DNA from: a virus
Reading direction: 5' to 3' (one strand)
DNA: 29,444 bases
Virus record (IMG/VR): IMGVR_UViG_3300009167_000028
Location: 1-29,444 of that record
Shown here: positions 24,818 through 29,444 of the stretch, one piece after another
How the letters are laid out: each line of letters begins with the position of its first letter
Position numbering within the stretch: the stretch's first letter is position 1
Translations under genes and position numbers: made by a program
Notes under the pieces: generated by a model
The model's input: only the letters and a program-made list of their open reading frames with translations
Told to the model about the DNA's origin: nothing
Database searches by the model: none

Positions 24818-26322
24818 GATCCGTAGCCGTACCCGCTTGCGCGCTGGAGCGGCTCGTCGGCGTCGTTGTCGGGGCGGTCGAATTCATGCAGCTCCATCAC
24901 GATGCTGCCGGGCCCTCTACTGGCCCTAGCAGCAGCGTAAGCCACAGTGTCAAACCAATGCTTAAGCGGGCTCTTCTTGTCGGGCACGAGCGAGTCGCCC
25001 TCGTCGACCTTGATGCTGGAAAACATCTCGGCCGTCTTCTTGCAGTTGTCGAAGATCATGAGCGCCGGCGGGCGCTTGTCGTCGTAGTCACGCAGCCGCT
25101 CGCTCACGCGCTCGGCGTTGCGCTGGATCGAGGCCTTGTCGGCGGGCTCCCAGTAGATGCCGTGGTCGGCAAAGACCTGCGCCTTGCTCACGCCCGAGTC
25201 GCCGCGCTCCTCCCAGAGCTGGGTGTCGGCGACCGAGCTCATCAGACGGCTGCGGTGCTCGCGCTTATCCCAGAAGCCAAAGCTCTGCTCTATCTCCGCG
25301 ATGCGAAGGGCGCACTCCTTGTCCTTCATCAGGCGGAAGTTGAACTCATAGAAGACGTACATGTTCTCGTCCGGATCGAGCGCGACCCAGATGCACGTAC
25401 CGTGGGTCTTGTAGCCCCAGTCCATCACGCGGAACTTGGGCCAGTCGCGCGGGATCTTGAACGGCGCGATGACGTGCACGCCCGGGTTGTAGTCGTCCTC
25501 GAAGTAGCCGCCCTCGACGCTGTCCCAGTCGCCATAGAGGTAGCGCGCTCGCATGTGGGCGGGCTTGCTGAGGAGCTTGAACTTGTAGTCCCGGACGAAG
25601 CCCTTGTCGGGGTTATCGTCGAGTGTCGCAGGAAGAAACAGGCTCGTCTTCCACTCGAACTCGCCCGTGAGCGGGTCGAGCACCTTGCGCTTGAGGATGA
25701 CGTTGCCCTTGCGCTCGGGAACGACGAAGGTGTCTTTGAGCCAACCCGGCGCGGGGTTGCTCATGAGGCGCGTGCGCTTGAAGAATTTGAGCACGGGGTC
25801 GGCGGTGCGGACGCGGCCGTCGAGCTCCTCGAATTGCTTTTCTTCGAACTGGTAGGCTTCGTCGAGGACGAGGTGGGTGTACTGCTTGGAGAGATAGTCC
25901 TCGTGGCTGTTGCTCTCGCGGCAATGGCCGAACGTGTACTTGAAGCCCGAGGAGAACTCCCAGCGATGCAGCTCCTTGCTGTACTTCGCGTACGGGTCGA
26001 ACTTCGGGAACATGCGCATGGAGCGGTCGATGGTTTCCTGCAGCATGGGCATGGTGCGGCGCATGTGGAGGGCGTGCCCCTCGCTCTCGCCCTGGCGGAT
26101 CGGGTGCTTCTTGCAGAGGTCAGCGAGCCACTCGGGGAATTGCTCGAGCAGCTGCCCCGTCATGCGCGCATGCTCGATGACGGCCTGGACGACGATGGGG
26201 TCCCAGAGCGCGGTGAGGCTCTTGCCGGGTCCGGCGGCTCCTCCACCGAGCACCTGATCGCAGGTCGTCTCATGGTACTTCGCGCTCCACGGGCTCGGCT
26301 GGTAGAGGGAGCGGTCGAGCAC
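24814..26322 (-). CDS. Terminase large subunit (502 aa)
   Basis: The DNA-packaging motor. The ATPase domain has a Walker A motif GAAGPGKS at residues 28-35, Walker B LVLDEA around Asp154-Glu155, and the coupling region TRLMSNPAPGWLKDTF after it. The nuclease domain shows the expected acidic triad positions: Asp301 in VMDWGYK, Asp366 in SSVADTQLW and Asp458 in KHWFDTVAYA. Length is normal for a phage large terminase. GTG start, immediately after the TAG of the preceding gene, so the two are probably coupled. Portal follows after the HNH and zinc-ribbon genes. Confidence 0.92.
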   Translation of the reverse strand: MLDRSLYQPSPWSAKYHETTCDQVLGGGAAGPGKSLTALWDPIVVQAVIEHARMTGQLLEQFPEWLADLCKKHPIRQGESEGHALHMRRTMPMLQETIDRSMRMFPKFDPYAKYSKELHRWEFSSGFKYTFGHCRESNSHEDYLSKQYTHLVLDEAYQFEEKQFEELDGRVRTADPVLKFFKRTRLMSNPAPGWLKDTFVVPERKGNVILKRKVLDPLTGEFEWKTSLFLPATLDDNPDKGFVRDYKFKLLSKPAHMRARYLYGDWDSVEGGYFEDDYNPGVHVIAPFKIPRDWPKFRVMDWGYKTHGTCIWVALDPDENMYVFYEFNFRLMKDKECALRIAEIEQSFGFWDKREHRSRLMSSVADTQLWEERGDSGVSKAQVFADHGIYWEPADKASIQRNAERVSERLRDYDDKRPPALMIFDNCKKTAEMFSSIKVDEGDSLVPDKKSPLKHWFDTVAYAAARASRGPGSIVMELHEFDRPDNDADEPLQRASGYGYGS

Positions 26323-26676
26323 CTACGCTCGCTTGTTCAAGTAGTCGGTGATGGCGTCGACGAGGCCCGGATCGTGGGGGACGTCGTCGCCGCTCGGAGT
26401 CTGCCAGAAGTGAAAGGGCTGGTTTCTGTCGAGGGCTTGGAGCGCGCGATCGGCGAACCACGCGACCTGCACGATCTCGGCGACTCGCAGCTTGCGAGGC
26501 GGCTCCTTCTCGGGCTCCCAGACTTCGCGCTTGCCGGCGACGCGGCGCTCGCCCCGGTCGAGGTAGACGACGCGCTTTTCGGTCTCGCCCTCGAAGCCCG
26601 GGATGGCGACGAGTTCGACGGTGCCCCTCATGCCGTCGTCGGTGCGGACCATGTGCTGACCGACGACGGGGTTCAC
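26323..26676 (-). CDS. Hypothetical protein upstream of large terminase (117 aa)
   Basis: Unrecognised. The N-terminal half is beta-like (GMRGTVELVAIPGFEGE, then KRVVYLDRGERR) and the C-terminal half helical (LRVAEIVQVAWFADRALQALD), with a short tail (DPGLVDAITDYLNKRA). The GTG at 26676 is chosen as it overlaps the upstream stop (GTGA); the longer frame to 27090 is Arg/Pro-rich shadow. Adjacent to the large terminase, it could be a packaging accessory, but no small-terminase signature is seen. Confidence 0.68.
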   Translation of the reverse strand: MNPVVGQHMVRTDDGMRGTVELVAIPGFEGETEKRVVYLDRGERRVAGKREVWEPEKEPPRKLRVAEIVQVAWFADRALQALDRNQPFHFWQTPSGDDVPHDPGLVDAITDYLNKRA

Positions 26677-26894
26677 GGGCGGAGGCCCTTGTTCCGGCGA
26701 CGCCCCGTCACGTGAGTCCAGGTGACACCGGTGTTGATGTGGGTAATGGCCACGCGCGAGACGTCGTAGCAGTCGGCGATGACGTTCTGGGGGAAGCCCT
26801 TGGCGAGTTGCTCGAGGACGCGCCGGACGTCGAACTCGGTGAGCTTTGCCTTCGGGTGGCGCTCGCCGTGGCACCAGCTCGTGCGGGTTTTCAA
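26673..26894 (-). CDS. Stand-alone HTH module like the tail of HNH endonucleases (73 aa)
   Basis: The core WCHGERHPKAKLTEFDVRRVL, then VIADCYDVSRVAITHINTG, then WTHV parallels the C-terminal module of the HNH endonuclease at 24317-24817 (AKLTEADVLDIRR, IAGLYGVSHEHVRRILSG, WSHL). No HNH core precedes it: the upstream DNA codes for a zinc ribbon in another frame. So it is either a remnant of a homing endonuclease or a domesticated DNA-binding protein. The start taken is a TTG overlapping the preceding stop (TTGA); an ATG-started longer frame to 26978 has an Arg-rich shadow beginning. A small terminase is conceivable because those also carry HTH domains. Confidence 0.62.
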   Translation of the reverse strand: MKTRTSWCHGERHPKAKLTEFDVRRVLEQLAKGFPQNVIADCYDVSRVAITHINTGVTWTHVTGRRRNKGLRP

Positions 26895-27109
26895 GACAGG
26901 GCTTCCATGCGGGGCACGAGTTTGCCGCCGACGTCGTAGTGGGTGACGGCGAAGGCGTAGGCTCCGCACGCGTGGCACTCGGCGTGGTCGATGGGACAGC
27001 CCTGGGGCTGGATGCTGATGGCCTCGGCGTGGCAGGCGCGGCAGTGGCCTTTGACGACCCGCCAGATGCGCCGTCGGGAGTCGAGCTCAATCACTTGGGC
27101 GGTCATCAT
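26891..27109 (-). CDS. Small zinc-ribbon protein (72 aa)
   Basis: Cys23 and Cys26 (GHCRACHAEA) and Cys45 and Cys48 (AECHACGAYAF) make a Cys-x2-Cys/Cys-x2-Cys zinc ribbon, with an additional Cys38. The C-terminus is VTHYDVGGKLVPRMEALS. The frame starts with two consecutive ATGs, and an AAGGAGG sits 4 nt before the first and 7 nt before the second, so the second may be used. It overlaps the stop of the preceding gene (ATGATGA). Function unknown; DNA or RNA binding is possible. Confidence 0.75.
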   Translation of the reverse strand: MMTAQVIELDSRRRIWRVVKGHCRACHAEAISIQPQGCPIDHAECHACGAYAFAVTHYDVGGKLVPRMEALS

Positions 27110-27534
27110 TCGACCTCCTTCGAGGGGTAAACGGGGGCACCGGGCATGCCGGCGGCGGTGGGGGCGGGGAGCGCAATCTTGGCGTTCACTTCGCGGGGCC
27201 CCTGGGTCAGGTGTGGGGAGCGCCGGGCGCGGCTGATGCCGATGACCATGCTCTTGGCGAGGTCGATGCCGCTGGCGGACAGGGATTTGGGGGCCCAGCC
27301 CTGTTTGGCGACCTCGAGCCTCCGTTTGGCGGCCTCCGCCCCGTACTGCTCGACCCATTCGGGTGGGGGGTCTGCCTGATCGGGGGCGATGTGGCAGAAA
27401 TCGAGGGCGGCGCGCAGGATTCCGGAGGCCTGTTGGTAGACCTCGTCCTCGATTTCGAGCATCCGGGTGAGGCGGGAGGCCTTGCCCTCCTCGCCGTGGA
27501 TCTCCCGGAGCAGTGGCGTCGGGTAGAACGTCAT
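27106..27534 (-). CDS. First gene of the packaging operon, small-terminase candidate (142 aa)
   Basis: The protein is helical in the first 60 residues (ASRLTRMLEIEDEVYQQASGILRAALDFCHI), then PPPEWVEQYGAEAAKRRLEVAKQGWAPKSL, a helix with SGIDLAKSMVIGISRARR, and an extended tail ending VYPSKEVE. Proteins of this shape occur ahead of large terminase in other phages and may be the small subunit that recognises DNA, but I cannot see a clear helix-turn-helix. The ATG at 27534 is taken; a GTG 18 nt upstream at 27552 is the alternative and would overlap the divergent plus-strand gene's start. No good ribosome binding site precedes either. Confidence 0.6.
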   Translation of the reverse strand: MTFYPTPLLREIHGEEGKASRLTRMLEIEDEVYQQASGILRAALDFCHIAPDQADPPPEWVEQYGAEAAKRRLEVAKQGWAPKSLSASGIDLAKSMVIGISRARRSPHLTQGPREVNAKIALPAPTAAGMPGAPVYPSKEVE

Positions 27535-27545
27535 GCGGGAGCAAT

Positions 27546-27878
27546 ATGACACGCCGTCCGGTCAGTGACGAACGTTCAGTGGTGGGGCCGGCCGAGAAGA
27601 ACGCGAAAACCGAGAGGTTTTACCTCGTAGAGATCGCGTTGTTTCTGCGGGCGAAGCGGAAGGATGTGGCGGAATTCCTTCGTGCACGGCATCTGCTGCG
27701 CAGGGGGAGGCCCGGGACGGGTCGGCAGGATGTGCACTGGACGTCGGCGCGCGGGGTGGCCCTCGCGGTGGCTCATTTCCGGGCAATTCAGGGGTACAAG
27801 CTCGAGCGAGGGGTGGATCGGATCGGACTGTCGGAGCGAGAACGGGCGAAGAGGGCCCTGCTCAGGGATTCAGGCTGA
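27546..27878 (+). CDS. Probable winged-helix DNA-binding regulator (110 aa)
   Basis: Residues 25-80 look like a small winged-helix or MerR-like DNA-binding domain: FYLVEIALFLRAKRKDVAEFLRARHLL, a GRPGTGRQ wing and DVHWTSARGVALAVAHF. The C-terminus is basic and helical (ERERAKRALLRDSG). It is the first gene of the plus-strand cluster and diverges from the packaging operon with at most 11 nt between start codons. GGGAG precedes the ATG by 5 nt. A GAACGTTC palindrome lies in its 5' part and a CTGAACAT/ATGTTCAG inverted repeat at its stop codon. It may be the regulator that reads these sites, which is inference. Confidence 0.6.
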   Translation: MTRRPVSDERSVVGPAEKNAKTERFYLVEIALFLRAKRKDVAEFLRARHLLRRGRPGTGRQDVHWTSARGVALAVAHFRAIQGYKLERGVDRIGLSERERAKRALLRDSG

Positions 27879-27896
27879 ACATCCGGATATGTTCAG
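27875..27896. promoter_or_regulatory. Operator-like inverted repeat CTGAACAT-n6-ATGTTCAG
   Basis: Two perfect 8-bp arms around a 6-bp spacer (CCGGAT), overlapping the stop codon of the 110-aa regulator gene and preceding a 199-nt stretch with at most one tiny ORF. The same CTGAACATCCG 11-mer recurs at 29092-29102. The geometry fits a dimeric repressor or LexA-type operator controlling the small plus-strand cluster. There is no T-tract, so it is not a terminator. Confidence 0.6.
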
Positions 27897-27925
27897 TATT
27901 GCAATCCCATTGGCCGGGACAGAAG

Positions 27926-28057
27926 ATGAGTACTGCGGAGGCCGCCGCAGCAGTACGAGACGACATCGCCGAAACCGCGGTGGTGTCAGACTACCTGTTC
28001 GTCTGTTCAGCTACCCGTGGGTGGGGAAATCCGGTATTCGGCGGGGATGGGGACTGA
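27926..28057 (+). CDS. Possible tiny protein in the operator region (43 aa)
   Basis: An ATG-started frame beginning MSTAEAAAAVRDDIAETAVV and ending NPVFGGDGD, with AGAAG touching the start codon. The amino acid composition is protein-like (Ala/Asp/Val, one Trp, one Cys), unlike the Arg-rich shadows. It fills most of the 27879-28077 gap; the rest of that gap holds the operator-like repeat and no other feature I could see. Without homologues this remains a guess. Confidence 0.38.
   Translation: MSTAEAAAAVRDDIAETAVVSDYLFVCSATRGWGNPVFGGDGD
27995..28011 (+). promoter_or_regulatory. LexA-box-like site
   Basis: The sequence CTGTTCGTCTGTTCAGC matches the Myxococcus xanthus LexA box as I remember it (CTRHAMRYBYGTTCAGS) at 16 of 17 positions, the fifth base being the mismatch. 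It lies within the possible 43-aa ORF and upstream of the 61-aa gene. The match depends on my memory of the consensus. It may equally be one more copy of the phage's own TGTTCAG repeat family. Confidence 0.3.
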
Positions 28058-28077
28058 GGACGAAAACGTGCGCTGCG

Positions 28078-28263
28078 ATGACGTTGATCGAGCCCGTGCG
28101 CTGCGATGACGCGGAGCAGATCATCGCGGCCATCAAGATGATCAAGGGCGTCGTCGACGTCGTGCCGGTGGTGGCTGATGCGGGCACGTACTGGGGGCGG
28201 AGCACGGCGCGGCGGGAGCTGCTCAAGAAGATCTGGGATCTGATGCAGCAGGAGAACGTGTGA
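28078..28263 (+). CDS. Small ferredoxin-like-fold phage protein (61 aa)
   Basis: The pattern IEPVRCDDAEQIIAAIKMIKGVVDVVPVVAD (strand, helix, strand) followed by ARRELLKKIWDLMQQ (helix) is that of small phage proteins with a ferredoxin-like or ACT-like fold whose role is unknown. The 138 codons upstream in the same frame are Arg/Gly-rich shadow, so the internal ATG at 28078 is used. A 17-bp direct repeat (28067-28083 and 28095-28111, CGTGCGCTGCGATGACG) spans the start codon. Its stop overlaps the next start (GTGTGA). Confidence 0.7.
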   Translation: MTLIEPVRCDDAEQIIAAIKMIKGVVDVVPVVADAGTYWGRSTARRELLKKIWDLMQQENV

Positions 28264-28454
28264 CGGAGTGGACGAGCAAGGGGCGGTACCCCGATCGGGT
28301 GACGAGCGTGCGGGTGGAGCTACGGGGCGCTCACGCGCACCTCACCGTGTTCTGGTGCGGCAAAATCGCGGGCACGCTGGTCGTGGGTGAGGACGAGGCT
28401 CTGGCGCTCGAGAGCGTGCTGCTCGGCGAGGTGTTGCCGGAGGAGCGGGAGTGA
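28260..28454 (+). CDS. Small hypothetical protein A of plus-strand cluster (64 aa)
   Basis: Unrecognised. RVELRGAHAHLTVFWCGKIAGTLVVGEDE suggests three beta strands, and ALALESVLLGEVLPEERE a C-terminal helix. GTG start overlapping the previous stop and GTG of the next gene overlapping its own stop (GTGA). The segment LVVGEDEALALESVLL is repeated, from identical DNA, in the 52-aa gene 280 bp downstream. Confidence 0.65.
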   Translation: MTEWTSKGRYPDRVTSVRVELRGAHAHLTVFWCGKIAGTLVVGEDEALALESVLLGEVLPEERE

Positions 28455-28703
28455 CGGAGTGGACGCCGGAGTTGCGGCTCATGCTGGTGCTCGAAGCCGC
28501 TCTCGAACAGTTTGACGAAGCCAACCGAGTGGCGCCCGACGCTCACGCGAAGGAGTGCGACTGCGAGTTATGCGCGTTCGTGGCCGCGATTCGGGAAGCG
28601 TTGTCCCGGCCTCCCGGTTCCTGATGGCGCCCCCGATGCAGTACCTGACGAGCGACTTGGTCGTGGGTGAGGACGAGGCTCTGGCGCTCGAGAGCGTGCT
28701 GCT
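28378..28703. repeat. 46-bp perfect direct repeat, 280 bp apart
   Basis: Positions 28378-28423 and 28658-28703 are identical over 46 bp. The flanking bases diverge at once. Both copies are read in the same protein frame within their own small genes, giving LVVGEDEALALESVLL twice. Such exact identity over coding DNA indicates recent duplication, gene conversion or selection on the DNA itself. Confidence 0.92.
28451..28624 (+). CDS. Small hypothetical Cys-cluster protein (57 aa)
   Basis: GTG-started ORF overlapping the previous stop (GTGA) and ending where the next ATG begins (TGATG). The beginning VTEWTPELRLM echoes the MTEWTSKGR opening of the gene before it. After a helix (LMLVLEAALEQFDEANR) comes Cys-x-Cys-x2-Cys (KECDCELCAF), possibly a metal site, and a helix (VAAIREALS). 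It is too short for many gene finders. Function unknown. Confidence 0.55.
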   Translation: MTEWTPELRLMLVLEAALEQFDEANRVAPDAHAKECDCELCAFVAAIREALSRPPGS

Positions 28704-28782
28704 TAGCGATGTGCTCCCCGAGGCCCGGGCCTTCTGGTTCCGAGTTGTAAATTTCAGATGGGTGGGCTCGGGGGTGAGATGA
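28624..28782 (+). CDS. Small protein with duplicated segment (52 aa), possibly a degenerate copy
   Basis: Begins with an ATG sharing the last base of the previous stop and ends with a stop overlapping the next ATG (ATGA). Residues 12-27 (LVVGEDEALALESVLL) duplicate a part of the 64-aa protein. The remainder (AFWFRVVNFRWVGSGVR) is unrelated, aromatic and basic. It may be a chimera made by the 46-bp duplication rather than a functional gene, although both stop and start coupling are preserved. Confidence 0.45.
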   Translation: MAPPMQYLTSDLVVGEDEALALESVLLSDVLPEARAFWFRVVNFRWVGSGVR

Positions 28783-28988
28783 GCAAAGCGAAGCATCGGT
28801 CAGAGCCAGATCCGGCGTTCGACTATCGGGCGTTCGATCGCGACCAGGTGCCTGCTCTGGAGGCAAAGCGCTGGGTGCGGTGCACGAAGGCCGAGGCGCA
28901 CGACTACTGGCTGATGGGGCTCGACGAGACGCTCGAGGCAGCTGGGCTCGTGGCGATGAAGCGGCTTCGCAAGCCGGCCCGCGGGTGA
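28779..28988 (+). CDS. Small hypothetical protein ending the plus-strand cluster (69 aa)
   Basis: Unrecognised. N-terminus SKAKHRSEPDPAFDYRAFDRDQVPALEAKRW, then helical VRCTKAEAHDYWLMGLDETLEAAGLVAMKRLRKP. Charged and soluble. ATG chosen at 28779 because it overlaps the upstream stop (ATGA) and follows a GGGGTGAG stretch; an ATG 21 nt upstream is in frame too. A small stem (CGGCTT/AAGCCG, 28962-28976) lies near its end but no T-tract follows. Confidence 0.6.
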   Translation: MSKAKHRSEPDPAFDYRAFDRDQVPALEAKRWVRCTKAEAHDYWLMGLDETLEAAGLVAMKRLRKPARG

Positions 28989-29416
28989 TCGGGTCCGGCC
29001 GCTCGGGTCCGAGTTCTGTGAGTTAGAAATACGGGCTGGGGTGGTTCGCCCTGCGTTCGCCGGGGGTGGGGGGCCGGGGGGTACCCGGTACCTGAACATC
29101 CGAGGAGTGGCACTGAACACTCGAGGAGCTGCAGCCGCATGTTCAGTGTCAAGCGCGCAGCGTCCGATCGCATGCTGAACAAACGAGCGGTGTCAGCTGC
29201 GCAGTGTCATACGCACCACTGAACAGCCGGCACTGAGCACTCGAGGAGCGTCACGGTCCGTTCAGTAGCAGGCGAGCAGCCCTGCCCCGGATCGGCGAGC
29301 TATCTGCTCCCCTGCCTCGATTGATAGGTGCGCCGCACCCGTGGGTGAGCTAGGTTTGTGAGGCCCGGTGAGCTGCGGGGGTCACTTCAGACCGGCCCGC
29401 TCCCATCGGTAAGGCC
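28989..29416. other. Non-coding control-like region
   Basis: No convincing ORF on either strand. It contains G-runs of 5, 6 and 6 at 29062-29081, a GGTACC-C-GGTACC inverted repeat at 29080-29092, the CTGAACA repeat array at 29092-29269, and a GGTGCG/CGCACC inverted repeat at 29327-29339. Such density of repeats in a phage that otherwise leaves almost no gaps points to an operator cluster, origin or partition site. Confidence 0.6.
29092..29269. repeat. CTGAACA / TGTTCAG repeat array
   Basis: Seven copies of a CTGAAC-type core in about 180 bp, in both orientations: 29092 (CTGAACAT), 29113 (CTGAACAC), 29139 (ATGTTCAG, reverse), 29174 (CTGAACAA), 29219 (CTGAACAG), 29233 (CTGAGCAC, one change) and 29260 (CGTTCAG, reverse). 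Two copies extend to a 20-bp unit, GCACTGAACACTCGAGGAGC at 29110-29129 and the same with one substitution at 29230-29249. Between them a GTGTCA-n-GCGCAG-n-GTC element occurs twice (about 29145-29163 and 29190-29208). The first two copies are 21 bp apart, that is two helical turns. Confidence 0.75.
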
Positions 29417-29444
29417 ATGTCGGCCGCCCAACCCACGGAGTTAC
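29417..29444 (+). CDS. Possible start of next gene (partial)
   Basis: An ATG followed by nine open codons (MSAAQPTEL) to the end of the window, with AAGG 2 nt upstream, a poor spacing. It would be the first gene after the repeat array. Too short to judge. Confidence 0.25.

Noticed and set aside
26323-27090. 255-aa version of the gene ahead of the terminase
   Set aside because: N-terminal 138 residues are Ser/Pro/Arg-rich shadow of the zinc-ribbon and HTH genes; the internal GTG at 26676 shows the usual overlap.
28962-28976. Rho-independent terminator at the end of the plus-strand cluster
   Set aside because: The stem has only 6-bp arms, lies inside the last gene and is not followed by a T-tract.
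29092-29269. CRISPR array
   Set aside because: Motif copies occur in both orientations at irregular spacing and are mostly 8-20 bp, with no repeat-spacer regularity and no cas genes.
29327-29339. Attachment site core
   Set aside because: The GGTGCG/CGCACC inverted repeat is short, and there is no integrase, tRNA end or second copy in the window to support an att site.

Overview
The window looks like the structural half of a tailed-phage genome (or prophage) with a short-tailed, P22-like virion. The DNA is GC-rich, genes are packed with 4-nt stop/start overlaps, and GTG or TTG starts are common. No bacterial housekeeping gene, tRNA, rRNA, integrase or CRISPR array was seen. The host cannot be named from the sequence. 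A high-GC proteobacterium or myxobacterium is possible, and one site resembles the Myxococcus LexA box as I remember it, but this is weak evidence.

From about 27.5 kb down to 0.3 kb one long minus-strand unit encodes packaging and virion genes. In transcription order these are: a possible small terminase, a zinc ribbon, a detached helix-turn-helix module, an unknown protein, large terminase, an HNH endonuclease, a tiny zinc-ribbon gene and portal. Then come an Acb2-type anti-CBASS nucleotide sponge, two unknown genes, a GroES-like protein, a scaffold-like protein, two small head proteins, the major capsid protein, a tiny lysine-rich peptide and a beta-helix virion protein. The unit ends with a zinc ribbon, P22 gp4-like and gp10-like tail proteins, four probable ejection/internal proteins (one with a C-terminal transglycosylase domain), three small beta-rich virion proteins and a 1485-residue tailspike.

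From 27.5 to 29.0 kb a divergent plus-strand cluster encodes a probable winged-helix regulator and six small unknown proteins, several of them shorter than 60 residues. CTGAACA/TGTTCAG motifs flank and punctuate this cluster, including a 22-bp inverted repeat at the regulator's stop codon and a dense array in the non-coding stretch 28,989-29,416. This looks like the control region, or possibly a replication or partition locus, of the phage. The left end (1-312) holds one doubtful secreted-protein ORF convergent with the tailspike.

The most interesting items are the Acb2-like gene directly behind portal, the GroES-like gene directly ahead of scaffold and capsid, the CTGAACA repeat array, and the HNH endonuclease whose DNA-binding module recurs alone upstream of the terminase.
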